Assembly: GCA_004556655.1 (NCBI GenBank)
Contig: SFGF01000018.1
Span: forward strand, 1 to 50,871
Origin: Lachnospiraceae bacterium
GTDB taxonomy: Bacteria; Bacillota; Clostridia; Lachnospirales; Lachnospiraceae
Length of the DNA stretch: 50,871 bases
Direction of reading: 5' to 3'
Shown: positions 42,504 to 50,871 of the stretch, piece after piece
Layout of the letters: every line of letters starts with the position of its first letter
How positions within the stretch are numbered: position 1 is the stretch's first letter
Position numbers and translations under genes: made by a program
The notes under the pieces: model-generated
What the model saw: the letters and a program-made list of their open reading frames with translations, nothing else
What the model was told of the DNA's origin: nothing
The model's database searches: none

Positions 42504-43835
42504 ATGACGATTATACAGGAGCAGCAAAGTCAGGAACTGGAAAAATATGATCTATGCAGAGAGATTCTGGTAAATTCCAGAAATGAACTTTATCTGTCTA
42601 TGCGTTTCCTGGATGTGGCTTTATCTTCTCTGGAGTTATTGCCTGACGGAAATACAAAAAGCTGGGGATGCGACGGGAGAATTTTTCATTATTATCCTGA
42701 ATATCTTTTGTATTTGTATCAGGAGAATTCTGTTTGGATCAATCGTGGATTTCTGCATCAGATCTTTCACTGTATGTTCGGTCATATCTGGAGTCAACCG
42801 GTCGGATTACAGGAGACCGGAAAAGCGGACTGGGATCTTGCCTGCGATATTGCAGTGGAATATTTGATTGATAGCCTGCAGTTTCGATGTGTCCGTCAGT
42901 CCCCGTCACCCTGGAGAAGAGAATGCTATCGGAAAATGCAGGAAAACATGCATGTAATAACGGCTCAGAAGGTTTATGGGTTATTGGAATCTATGGATCC
43001 TTCCAAACCGGAATACCGCCGCATGATTCAGGAGTATCGAAAGGATGATCATCAATTCTGGTATCAGTCGCCTGAAAATCAAAATCGGCAACAGAGTCAG
43101 AAAGAATGGGATGATATTCGGGAAAAAATGCAGTCGGAAATTGAATTGTTTTCCAAAGAAGCATCCCAGGAAGCAGGACATTTGACAGAAGCACTGCGTG
43201 TGGAAAATCGGGAAAAATATGATTATAGAGAATTTTTAAGAAAATTTTCTGTTCTGAAAGAAGAAATGAAAGTCGACCTTGATACTTTTGATTACATTTT
43301 CTATAATTATGGAATGAATTTATACGGAAATATGCCTCTGATCGAACCTTTAGAAACCAGTGAAGTACAAAAGATCGAGGATTTTGTGATCGTGATAGAT
43401 ACTTCCATGTCCTGTAAAGGAGAATTGGTAAAAACGTTTCTGGAACAAACGTATCAGATCCTTTCGCAGACGGAGAGTTTTTTCAGAAGAATCAATATTC
43501 GTATCCTGCAGTGTGATGAGAAAGTGCAGGATGATACAAAAATTGAGAATGGAGAGCAGCTTCAGCAGTATATGGAACAACTGGAGATCAAAGGACAGGG
43601 CGGAACAGATTTCCGACCGGCATTTCTGTATGTACAGGAGCTGATGGCAAAAAAGGCATTTCATAAACTGAAAGGACTGCTTTATTTTACTGACGGGTAC
43701 GGAACATTTCCGGTCAGGATGCCTCCCTATGATGTGGCGTTTGTTTTTCTGGAGCAGGATTATCAGGATGTAGATGTGCCGGCCTGGGCGATGAAACTGA
43801 TATTGACGGAGGACGAGATAGTTTATGAACATTAA
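42504..43835 (+). CDS. DUF2201/VWA protein with degenerate HQxxH metallopeptidase-like motif
   Basis: The product is 443 aa. The N-terminal half resembles the DUF2201 metallopeptidase-like domain: His85-Gln-Ile-Phe-His89 then His94, and WDLACDIAVEYLID. The usual HExxH glutamate is Gln here, so peptidase activity is doubtful. The C-terminal half (from about 290) is a VWA domain with DTSMS (Asp299-Ser303), GQGGTDF and YFTDGYG, an intact MIDAS. No signal peptide is present. It overlaps the MoxR-type ATPase gene by 11 bases. DUF2201/VWA proteins normally pair with such ATPases; the substrate is unknown. Confidence 0.85.
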   Translation: MTIIQEQQSQELEKYDLCREILVNSRNELYLSMRFLDVALSSLELLPDGNTKSWGCDGRIFHYYPEYLLYLYQENSVWINRGFLHQIFHCMFGHIWSQPVGLQETGKADWDLACDIAVEYLIDSLQFRCVRQSPSPWRRECYRKMQENMHVITAQKVYGLLESMDPSKPEYRRMIQEYRKDDHQFWYQSPENQNRQQSQKEWDDIREKMQSEIELFSKEASQEAGHLTEALRVENREKYDYREFLRKFSVLKEEMKVDLDTFDYIFYNYGMNLYGNMPLIEPLETSEVQKIEDFVIVIDTSMSCKGELVKTFLEQTYQILSQTESFFRRINIRILQCDEKVQDDTKIENGEQLQQYMEQLEIKGQGGTDFRPAFLYVQELMAKKAFHKLKGLLYFTDGYGTFPVRMPPYDVAFVFLEQDYQDVDVPAWAMKLILTEDEIVYEH

Positions 43836-45348
43836 GCGGGCAAAACAGGAGATCAAAGATTCGATTCAGGCGTATCTTCTGAAAAATGAGTATGGAGAAT
43901 ATGAGATTCCGGTAATTCGGCAGCGGCCGATTCTTCTGATTGGTCCTCCGGGAATTGGGAAAACACAGATTATGGAACAGATTGCCAGGGAGTGTAAGCT
44001 GGGACTCGTCTCCTATACGATCACCCACCATACCAGACAAAGTGCCATTGGACTTCCTTTTATATCTAAAAAAGAATATGGCGGTGTGGAACATGCGGTG
44101 ACAGAATATACTATGAGTGAAATTGTGGCTTCCATATATGATGAAATGGAAAGGACAGGACTCAGAGAAGGGATTCTGTTTATCGATGAGATCAATTGTG
44201 TGTCGGAAACACTTGCACCGGCTATGCTGCAGTTTTTGCAGTGTAAGACTTTTGGAAATCATGCAATTCCTCAGGGATGGATCATCGTGGCTGCAGGTAA
44301 TCCGCCGGAATATAATAAATCAGTGCGGGAATTTGACCTTGTGACATTGGACAGGGTAAAAAAAATCGATGTGACCGCTGATTTTTCTGTATGGAAAGAG
44401 TATGCATATCAGGTGGGAGTTCATCCGGCGGTCATTTCTTATCTGAATATCCGCAGACAGTATTTCTATATTATGGAAACAACTGTGGACGGAAAAATGT
44501 TTGCGACACCCAGAGGATGGGAGGATCTGTCGCGACTGTTAGAAGTGTATGAAAAGCTTGATAAGCCTGTGGACCGGGAAGTTGTGCTTCAGTATATTCA
44601 GTATCCGAAAGCTGCGAAGGATTTTGCAAATTATCTGGAACTTTATAGAAAATATCAGACGGATTATCAAATAGAGGCAGTACTGGCAGGAAAGATAGAT
44701 CCGATACTGAGCAAAAAAGTGGCCCATGCGTCTTTTGATGAAAAACTAAGTGTGATCGGGCTATTATTATCCGGGCTGTTCCGGGATTTTAAACTGTATT
44801 TTGAGAAGGAGAATATGGTATCCTGCGTGTATTCGATTTTAAAAGAGTTTCGGAATACAGGTGGTGGTACAGAAAAATTTGAACGTTTGATCTTAAAGGT
44901 ACAGATGCAGAGAGAAGAGAAGAAAAAAGCGAAGATTCTCACGGCAGAGGAAGAAAAATGCAGCAGGGATGCACAGGAGGTTTTGGAACATTGTCTGAAA
45001 CAGATGAAGCAAAGTAGTGAAGAATTTCATGCGGAGCTTTTTGAGGAAGCGAAACGCGTTTTTCAGACAGAAAAAGCAGAATTGCAGGAATTATATGACA
45101 AAGCATCTCAGGAACTGGAACATGTAATGGATTTTATGGAAACAGTGTTTGGTGAAAGCCAGGAAATGGTGGTATTTATCACGGAGCTAAACGGAAATTA
45201 TTACAGTGTACAGTTTATGGAAAGATATGTTTGTGAAAGGTATTATCACTGGAACGGACAATTGCTTTTCGGGGAAAGACATAAAAAAATACAGGAAAAG
45301 ATAGAAAAACAGGGATTTTCCATTGACAAACCGAAGTGCAGAGGGTAA
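43825..45348 (+). CDS. MoxR-type AAA+ ATPase
   Basis: The product is 507 aa. Walker A is at residues 40-47 (GPPGIGKT) and Walker B at 117-123 (ILFIDEI). Sensor 1 follows near AAGNPPEYN, and the Leu-Asp-Arg-Val segment fits MoxR. Beyond about 260 there is a long helical C-terminal extension. MoxR ATPases act as chaperone-like remodelers with a VWA partner, here the preceding gene. The last codons contain the -35 and spacer of the livK promoter, and the stop codon lies in its -10. Confidence 0.9.
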   Translation: MNIKRAKQEIKDSIQAYLLKNEYGEYEIPVIRQRPILLIGPPGIGKTQIMEQIARECKLGLVSYTITHHTRQSAIGLPFISKKEYGGVEHAVTEYTMSEIVASIYDEMERTGLREGILFIDEINCVSETLAPAMLQFLQCKTFGNHAIPQGWIIVAAGNPPEYNKSVREFDLVTLDRVKKIDVTADFSVWKEYAYQVGVHPAVISYLNIRRQYFYIMETTVDGKMFATPRGWEDLSRLLEVYEKLDKPVDREVVLQYIQYPKAAKDFANYLELYRKYQTDYQIEAVLAGKIDPILSKKVAHASFDEKLSVIGLLLSGLFRDFKLYFEKENMVSCVYSILKEFRNTGGGTEKFERLILKVQMQREEKKKAKILTAEEEKCSRDAQEVLEHCLKQMKQSSEEFHAELFEEAKRVFQTEKAELQELYDKASQELEHVMDFMETVFGESQEMVVFITELNGNYYSVQFMERYVCERYYHWNGQLLFGERHKKIQEKIEKQGFSIDKPKCRG

Positions 45349-45351
45349 GAT
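45323..45351 (+). promoter_or_regulatory. livK promoter inside the MoxR gene end
   Basis: TTGACA (45323-45328) and TAAGAT (45346-45351) are 17 bases apart. The -10 includes the MoxR stop codon TAA. It would give a leader of about 25 bases before livK. Confidence 0.65.
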
Positions 45352-45381
45352 GGAAAGAAAAAAATTCAGGAGGAGATAGTT

Positions 45382-46569
45382 ATGAAAAATTTCAAGAAAG
45401 CAGCCAGCTTACTTTTAGCTTCTGCTTTGATGGTTACTTCTTTTGCGGCATGTGGAGACAAAGCTTCCGATTCTTCCGCAGAAGGTGAGGCAACAGCCAG
45501 TGAGGACACCTTTAAAATCGGTGGAATCGGACCTATAACCGGAGCAGCTGCAGTTTATGGAAAAGCTGTTGAGAATGGCGCAAAGCTGGCAGTTGATGAG
45601 ATCAATGCAGAAGGCGGAATCAACGGAAAACAGATCGAATTCAAATTTGAAGATGATGAGCATGATGCAGAGAAATCAGTGAACGCATACAATACTCTGA
45701 AAGACTGGGGTATGCAGATGCTTCTGGGAAGTGTAACATCCAATCCGTGTATTGCAGTTGCAGAAGAAACCAAGAATGATAATATGTTCCAGCTGACACC
45801 ATCCGGTACAGCAGTGGAATGTGTTCAGTATGAAAATGCATTCCGTGTATGTTTCTCAGACCCGACACAGGGAACAGAATGTGCAAAGTATATCAGTGAA
45901 AACGGTCTGGCTACAAAAGTAGCAGTAATCTATGACAGCTCTGATGTATACTCTTCCGGTATTTATGAAGCATTCGCTGCAGAAGCAAAGAATGACGGTA
46001 TTGAGATCGTATCTGCAGAAGCATTTACCGCAGACAGCAACAAAGATTTCTCTGTACAGATTCAGAAAGCAAAAGATGCCGGTGCAGAACTGGTATTCCT
46101 TCCGTTCTATTATACAGAAGCTTCACTGGTACTTCAGCAGGCAGCAGGTATGAATTATAGCCCGATTTTCTTCGGATGTGATGGTATGGATGGTATTCTG
46201 GATGTAGAAGGTTTTGATGCATCTTATGCAGACAACCTGATGTTCCTGAGCCCGTTCACTCCAACTTCTACTGATGAAGCAATCCAGACATTCGTAACAT
46301 CTTTCAAGGATGCTTATGGAGAAACTCCGAACCAGTTTGCAGCAGATGCTTATGACGGAATCTATGCAATCAAAGCAGCAGCTGAAAAGGCAGAGCTTAC
46401 ACCGGATATGAGCGTATCTGATATGTGTGATGCTATGAAAACAGCTATGACAGAGATTTCAATCGATGGTGTAACAGCAAAAGGTCTTACATGGGATGCA
46501 AGCGGTGAGCCGAGCAAAGCTCCTATGGTAGTTAAAATTGCAAATGGTGATTACGCAGTAGTTGAATAA
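45382..46569 (+). CDS. livK: Branched-chain amino acid type ABC transporter substrate-binding lipoprotein
   Basis: The product is 395 aa, a membrane-tethered solute-binding protein of the LivJ/LivK family. The signal ends in the lipobox FAAC with Cys24, followed by a Ser/Ala/Glu linker. The ligand-binding fold begins at about 43 (KIGGIGPITGAAAVYGKAVENG in two parts). AGGAGGAG precedes the ATG. A terminator follows, which should leave the binding protein more abundant than the permease. The substrate is likely branched-chain amino acids, but this family also binds other small molecules, so it is not certain. Confidence 0.9.
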   Translation: MKNFKKAASLLLASALMVTSFAACGDKASDSSAEGEATASEDTFKIGGIGPITGAAAVYGKAVENGAKLAVDEINAEGGINGKQIEFKFEDDEHDAEKSVNAYNTLKDWGMQMLLGSVTSNPCIAVAEETKNDNMFQLTPSGTAVECVQYENAFRVCFSDPTQGTECAKYISENGLATKVAVIYDSSDVYSSGIYEAFAAEAKNDGIEIVSAEAFTADSNKDFSVQIQKAKDAGAELVFLPFYYTEASLVLQQAAGMNYSPIFFGCDGMDGILDVEGFDASYADNLMFLSPFTPTSTDEAIQTFVTSFKDAYGETPNQFAADAYDGIYAIKAAAEKAELTPDMSVSDMCDAMKTAMTEISIDGVTAKGLTWDASGEPSKAPMVVKIANGDYAVVE

Positions 46570-46583
46570 TAACATCTTGGATA

Positions 46584-46615
46584 AAAAGGCTGCCTGTTGT
46601 ACAGACAGCCTTTTG
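46584..46615 (+). terminator. Terminator between livK and livH
   Basis: AAAAGGCTG and CTGT pair with ACAG and CAGCCTTTT, with one internal mismatch, and T-rich sequence follows. Partial read-through would explain lower expression of the downstream permease and ATPases. Confidence 0.85.
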
Positions 46616-46651
46616 TTCATTTTCATCTTTTCATAACAAAAGAGGTGTCTT

Positions 46652-47536
46652 ATGAGTTTTATTTCTTATCTGATTAATGGCATAAGTTTGGGAAGCGTTT
46701 ATGCAATCATAGCACTTGGCTATACTATGGTATATGGTATTGCTAAGATGTTGAATTTTGCCCATGGTGATGTCATCATGATCGGCGGATATGTAGTGCT
46801 CGTGGCAATGACTTCCATGGGAATGCCGTCCATAGCGGCAGTATTGCTGGCAGTTGTTGTATGCACACTGCTGGGCGTTGTGATTGAAAGAGTTGCATAT
46901 AAACCCCTGCGTAATGCAAGTTCCAATCTGGCAGTGTTGATTACTGCAATCGGTGTCAGCTATCTTCTGCAGAATATTGCACTGCTGTTGTTTGGTGCCA
47001 ACACAAAATCTTTCACATCCGTAGTAACAATTCCTGCATTGAAACTGGCAGGAGGACAATTGATCATATCAGGAGAGACCATTGTGACGATTATCACTTG
47101 TATCATTATCATGGTAGCTCTTATGTTGTTTATTAAAAAGACAAAAGCAGGTCAGGCTATGCTGGCAGTGTCAGAAGACAAAGGAGCTGCACTTTTGATG
47201 GGTATCAATGTAAACGGAACGATTGCACTTACCTTTGCTATCGGTTCCGGACTTGCCGCTATTGCAGGTGTATTGCTTTGTTCTGCTTATCCTTCACTGA
47301 CTCCGTATACTGGAGCTATGCCGGGTATCAAGGCATTTGTGGCTGCAGTATTTGGCGGAATCGGTTCTATCCCCGGGGCGTTTATTGGAGGAATTCTTCT
47401 GGGAATTATCGAGATTCTTGGTAAAGCTTACATTTCTTCCCAGCTTGCGGATGCCATCGTATTTGCGGTTCTGATTATTGTATTGCTCGTAAAACCTACA
47501 GGAATTATGGGCAAGAATATTCAGGAGAAAGTGTAG
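46652..47536 (+). CDS. livH: Branched-chain amino acid ABC transporter permease LivH
   Basis: The product is 294 aa with about eight membrane helices. The start has the family motif YTMVYGIAKMLNFAHGDVIM, and the GIKAFVAAVFGGIGSIPGAFIGG segment near the C-terminus contacts the ATPase. It forms the membrane channel with LivM. AAAGAGG precedes the ATG, and the livM start follows the stop directly. Confidence 0.94.
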   Translation: MSFISYLINGISLGSVYAIIALGYTMVYGIAKMLNFAHGDVIMIGGYVVLVAMTSMGMPSIAAVLLAVVVCTLLGVVIERVAYKPLRNASSNLAVLITAIGVSYLLQNIALLLFGANTKSFTSVVTIPALKLAGGQLIISGETIVTIITCIIIMVALMLFIKKTKAGQAMLAVSEDKGAALLMGINVNGTIALTFAIGSGLAAIAGVLLCSAYPSLTPYTGAMPGIKAFVAAVFGGIGSIPGAFIGGILLGIIEILGKAYISSQLADAIVFAVLIIVLLVKPTGIMGKNIQEKV

Positions 47537-48607
47537 GTGGCCGATATGTGGAAAAAATTAGAAAAACGAACAAAAAGCAATATCATTACATATGGAATGG
47601 TAATCGTAGCATACATTGTTGTACAGGGCCTGATGATGACTGGTAATCTTTCCAGTCTGATGCAGGGTCTTCTGGTGCCGTTGTGTGCCTATGTCATTCT
47701 GGCAGTTTCCCTGAATCTGGTTGTTGGTATTTCCGGAGAGTTGAGTCTGGGACATGCAGGATTTATGTGTGTGGGCGCTTTTTCCAGTGCATTTTTTTCA
47801 AAATGTACACAGGCAGCCATCACTAACAGCGGTCTTCGTTTCTTTCTGGCAATTCTGATCGGTGCGGCAGTTGCAGCTGTATTTGGAATTTTGATTGGTA
47901 TTCCGGTACTTCGTCTGAGAGGCGACTATCTGGCAATTGTAACGCTGGCTTTTGGAGAAATTATCAAAAACCTGATCAATGTTCTTTATATAGGTCGTGA
48001 CAGCAATGGCATGCATTTTTCCATGAAGGATTCCATGTCACTGAACCTGGAAGCAGACGGAGAGATTTTGATCAATGGTGCAAAAGGTATTACAGGTACG
48101 CCGAAAGATTCTAACTTTACGATCGGTGTTATTTTGATTCTGATCACACTGGTAATTGTTCTGAATCTGATCCATTCCAGAGACGGACGTGCAATCATGG
48201 CAATCCGTGACAACAGAATTGCAGCAGAATCCATCGGAATCAGTATTACAAAATACAAACTGATGGCGTTTACCGTGTCTGCTTCACTGGCAGGTGTGGC
48301 AGGTGTTCTGTATGCACATAACCTGTCTACGCTTACGGCATTGCCGAAAAACTTCGGATATAACCAGTCAATTATGATTCTGGTATTTGTCGTGCTGGGT
48401 GGAATCGGAAATATCCGTGGTTCTATTATTGCAGCGGTACTTCTTACTATGCTGCCGGAGCTGCTTCGTGGACTGAATGATTACCGTATGTTGATCTATG
48501 CGATCGTGCTGATTATTATGATGCTGTTTAACTGGGCACCGAAAGCGATTGAATGGAGAGAAAAACATCTTAAGTTTAAAAGACATAAAGAAAAGGAGGC
48601 TCAGTAA
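47537..48607 (+). CDS. livM: Branched-chain amino acid ABC transporter permease LivM
   Basis: The product is 356 aa with about nine to ten membrane helices. Family motifs include SLNLVVGISGELSLGHAGF near the start and RDNRIAAESIGI and GGIGNIRGSIIAA towards the end. GTG at 47537 directly follows the livH stop; an ATG at 47546 preceded by AGGTGG would shorten it by three residues and is about as likely. It partners LivH. Confidence 0.93.
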   Translation: MADMWKKLEKRTKSNIITYGMVIVAYIVVQGLMMTGNLSSLMQGLLVPLCAYVILAVSLNLVVGISGELSLGHAGFMCVGAFSSAFFSKCTQAAITNSGLRFFLAILIGAAVAAVFGILIGIPVLRLRGDYLAIVTLAFGEIIKNLINVLYIGRDSNGMHFSMKDSMSLNLEADGEILINGAKGITGTPKDSNFTIGVILILITLVIVLNLIHSRDGRAIMAIRDNRIAAESIGISITKYKLMAFTVSASLAGVAGVLYAHNLSTLTALPKNFGYNQSIMILVFVVLGGIGNIRGSIIAAVLLTMLPELLRGLNDYRMLIYAIVLIIMMLFNWAPKAIEWREKHLKFKRHKEKEAQ

Positions 48608-48609
48608 TT

Positions 48610-49374
48610 ATGGCAGATATCATGTTGGAAATAAAAAATCTGGGCATTTCCTTTGGTGGTCTGAAAGCCGTTCAGGATTTTGATATTACGATTGAAAAAG
48701 AGCAGCTTTACGGTCTGATTGGTCCGAACGGTGCAGGAAAAACCACAGTATTTAATCTACTTACAGGAGTTTACCGTCCGGATACCGGAAAAATTCTTTT
48801 GAATGGAAATGATATTACCGGAAAAAGTATTATTGATATCAATAAGGCAGGCGTAGCCAGAACGTTCCAGAATATCCGTCTTTTTAAAGAGCTGACGGTA
48901 ATAGAAAACGTTAAGGTAGGACTACATAATCATCATCACTATTCTACGATCGAAGGTATTTTGCGTCTCCCGAAATATCATAAAGTGGAGAAAGAGATTG
49001 AGGAAAAAGCCATGGAACTTTTGAAAGTCTTTGGCCTGGAAAAGGAAGCACAATATAAAGCTTCCAATCTTCCTTATGGAAAGCAGAGAAAACTGGAGAT
49101 CGCCCGTGCCCTGGCTACAGATCCGTGTCTTCTGCTTTTGGACGAGCCGGCTGCCGGAATGAATCCAAATGAAACAAAGGAATTGATGGATACCATTCGT
49201 TTTGTAAGAGAACAGTTCCACATGACCATTCTTCTGATTGAGCATGATATGAAACTGGTAAGCGGTATCTGTGAGAAGCTGACAGTGCTGAATTTTGGTC
49301 AGATCCTGGCACAGGGAAGTACAGCAGAGGTTCTGAAAGATCCGCAGGTTATCACGGCATATCTGGGAGAATAG
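48610..49374 (+). CDS. livG: Branched-chain amino acid ABC transporter ATPase LivG
   Basis: The product is 254 aa. Walker A is GPNGAGKTT and the Q-loop follows in TFQNIRLF. The signature region reads NLPYGKQRKLE in place of LSGGQ, typical of LivG, and Walker B is LLLLDEPAAGMNP. GGAGG lies 12 bases upstream. It pairs with LivF to energise LivHM. Confidence 0.95.
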   Translation: MADIMLEIKNLGISFGGLKAVQDFDITIEKEQLYGLIGPNGAGKTTVFNLLTGVYRPDTGKILLNGNDITGKSIIDINKAGVARTFQNIRLFKELTVIENVKVGLHNHHHYSTIEGILRLPKYHKVEKEIEEKAMELLKVFGLEKEAQYKASNLPYGKQRKLEIARALATDPCLLLLDEPAAGMNPNETKELMDTIRFVREQFHMTILLIEHDMKLVSGICEKLTVLNFGQILAQGSTAEVLKDPQVITAYLGE

Positions 49375-49385
49375 GAGGTACGGTT

Positions 49386-50096
49386 ATGGCTATGTTAGAG
49401 ATTAAAGACCTGGAAGTGTACTATGGTGTGATCCAGGCAATCAAGGGTATATCCTTTGAAGTCAATAAAGGTGAGGTTATCGCTCTGATTGGTGCCAACG
49501 GTGCTGGTAAGACTACCATTCTTCATACGATTACCGGTCTGCTTTCTCCAAAGAAAGGTTCTGTGATGTATGAAGGAACTGATATTACCAAAACACCGGC
49601 TCACAAAATTGTCTCACTGGGAATGGCTCATGTACCGGAAGGACGAAGAGTATTTGCGGATCTGAGTGTATACGAAAATCTGAAGATGGGTGCATATACA
49701 CGGAAAGATAAGAATGAAGTGGAAGAAACTCTGGAAAGAGTGTATGAGCGTTTCCCGAGATTGAAAGAGCGAAAAAACCAGATGGCAGGTACATTAAGTG
49801 GTGGTGAGCAGCAGATGCTCGCTATGGGAAGAGCGCTGATGTCCAAACCGAAGATTATTCTGATGGACGAACCATCCATGGGTCTGTCACCGATTCTGGT
49901 TAATGAAATCTTTGATATTATTCAGGAAGTATCCAAGAGCGGGACTACAGTGCTTTTGGTAGAACAGAATGCGAAAAAGGCGTTGTCTATTGCAGACCGT
50001 GCATATGTACTGGAAACCGGAAAAATTGTACTGGAAGGTAAAGCAGAGGATCTTCTGAATGATGACTCTATAAAGAAAGCATATTTAGGAGAATAG
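49386..50096 (+). CDS. livF: Branched-chain amino acid ABC transporter ATPase LivF
   Basis: The product is 236 aa, the usual LivF length. Walker A is GANGAGKTT, the signature LSGGEQQML and Walker B IILMDEPSMGLSP, with VEQNAKKALSIADRAYVLETG after it. AGGAGG precedes the ATG. It is the second ATPase of the Liv importer. Confidence 0.95.
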   Translation: MAMLEIKDLEVYYGVIQAIKGISFEVNKGEVIALIGANGAGKTTILHTITGLLSPKKGSVMYEGTDITKTPAHKIVSLGMAHVPEGRRVFADLSVYENLKMGAYTRKDKNEVEETLERVYERFPRLKERKNQMAGTLSGGEQQMLAMGRALMSKPKIILMDEPSMGLSPILVNEIFDIIQEVSKSGTTVLLVEQNAKKALSIADRAYVLETGKIVLEGKAEDLLNDDSIKKAYLGE

Positions 50097-50108
50097 GGGG
50101 TGCATCTT

Positions 50109-50732
50109 ATGGAGAATGTAGTAATTACAATTGCAAGGCAATATGGAAGTGGTGGTAAGACCATCGGAGCTATGTTGGCAAAAGATTTGGGAGTGAACTG
50201 TTACAGCAGAGAAATCCTGAAACTGGCATCAGAGGAGAGCGGAATCAATGAGCGCCTTTTTGGACAGAAAGATGAACGTTTGAAGATCCCAAGCTGGTTT
50301 AAACCTCTGAAACGCCCATACGAGGGAGATCTGATACCGCCGGAGAGCAGCGGATTTGTATCAGATGATAATTTATTCAATTATCAGGCAAAGATCATCA
50401 AAGATCTGGCCGGATCGGAATCTTGTGTGATCGTAGGAAGATGTGCGGATTATGTGCTGCGCAATTATCCAAATGTGATCAGTGTATTTATTCATGCTGA
50501 TAGAGAATTCTGCATTGAACGTGCATTGGAAAGAAACAGTATGACGCGAAAAGAAATGGAAAAATTTATCGCTAAGACTGATAAATATCGTGGGGATTTT
50601 TACAAATATTATACTGGTCGGGAATGGACAGATGCAAGGAATTATGATCTGTGTCTGGATTCCGGAAAACTGGGATTTGAAAAATGTGTGGAAGAAATAA
50701 AATCATATAAGAAAATTCGATTTGGAGAATGA
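50109..50732 (+). CDS. Cytidylate kinase-like family protein
   Basis: The product is 207 aa. ATG at 50109 follows AGGGGG; an in-frame GTG at 50100 overlaps that site. A P-loop-like QYGSGGKTIG lies at residues about 11-20 and the VGRCADYVL segment at about 116. It resembles the cytidylate kinase-like family rather than housekeeping Cmk. Such genes often follow transporter or cluster genes with no defined role. It starts 13 bases after livF, so it is read with the importer. Confidence 0.8.
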   Translation: MENVVITIARQYGSGGKTIGAMLAKDLGVNCYSREILKLASEESGINERLFGQKDERLKIPSWFKPLKRPYEGDLIPPESSGFVSDDNLFNYQAKIIKDLAGSESCVIVGRCADYVLRNYPNVISVFIHADREFCIERALERNSMTRKEMEKFIAKTDKYRGDFYKYYTGREWTDARNYDLCLDSGKLGFEKCVEEIKSYKKIRFGE

Positions 50733-50753
50733 AAGAAACAAATTAAAAGCATC

Positions 50754-50780
50754 CCGGGGAGAAGAAAATCCCCGGCAGGG
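50754..50780 (+). terminator. Hairpin after the kinase gene
   Basis: CCGGGGA and TCCCCGG form a perfect 7-bp stem with an 8-base loop. The T-tract is weak (GGTTGTTTC). It is the first candidate end of the liv transcript. Confidence 0.5.
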
Positions 50781-50825
50781 TTGTTTCATGAAGAATAATT
50801 GATAATAATAAATACTGCATTTTTA

Positions 50826-50871
50826 CGAGGGATAGGGAAGCTATACATATTTTCCATATCCCTCGACTTTT
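50826..50871. terminator. Strong terminator at the window end
   Basis: CGAGGGATA and GGAA pair with TTCC and TATCCCTCG (one mismatch), followed by CTTTT at the edge. The AAAA side of the upstream strand allows minus-strand use too. Confidence 0.7.

Overview
The window looks like a chromosome segment from a gut-type member of the Clostridia, most likely a Lachnospiraceae (an inference from gene content; no rRNA is present to confirm it). Supporting signs are AT-rich coding style with AGGAGG ribosome sites, the sporulation sigma factor SigH, a single-chain PurL, ECF vitamin transport, T-box and M-box leaders, and glycan hydrolases. There is no transposase, integrase, CRISPR array or phage module.

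Region 1 (1-16906) is the highlight: two tandem cobalamin-riboswitch-like leaders drive a long, tightly packed gene set. It encodes two giant surface proteins (1868 and 1368 aa), a lipoprotein, a complete ECF transporter (EcfT, a fused EcfA-EcfA', and an S component), a class B sortase and a TIM-barrel sugar isomerase-like protein. The surface proteins combine an alpha/alpha-toroid with DUF4430 (transcobalamin-like C-terminal) domains. These are the two folds that make up mammalian intrinsic factor and transcobalamin, so the locus reads as a Gram-positive corrinoid capture-and-import machine with wall, membrane and lipoprotein stages.

Region 2 (16963-25574) holds a LysR regulator, the purine enzyme PurL, an M20 peptidase, a Met-Val-Met tRNA operon on the minus strand with a perfect consensus promoter, an sn-glycerol-1-phosphate dehydrogenase and IspF. 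Region 3 (25592-29985) is a conserved housekeeping block: a Cys-specific T-box leader, then cysE, cysS, mrnC, rlmB and sigH, followed by tRNA-Thr.

Region 4 (30205-34890) has a three-gene set of unknown function ending in a lipoprotein that joins a solute-binding-like region to a VWA domain, then mgtE behind an M-box magnesium riboswitch. Region 5 (34868-40767) is a carbohydrate island: two AraC regulators, a GH51 arabinofuranosidase, a cupin, a GH29 fucosidase, a DUF1858 protein and a nicotinamidase-like hydrolase.

Region 6 (40889-45348) is an uncharacterised operon: a WYL-type regulator behind repeated CCGG elements, a cytoplasmic leucine-rich-repeat protein, a DUF2201/VWA protein whose HExxH motif has become HQxxH, and a MoxR-type AAA+ ATPase. 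Region 7 (45323-50732) is a branched-chain amino acid type ABC importer (livK, terminator, livHMGF) with a trailing cytidylate kinase-like gene. The livK promoter lies across the end of the MoxR gene.
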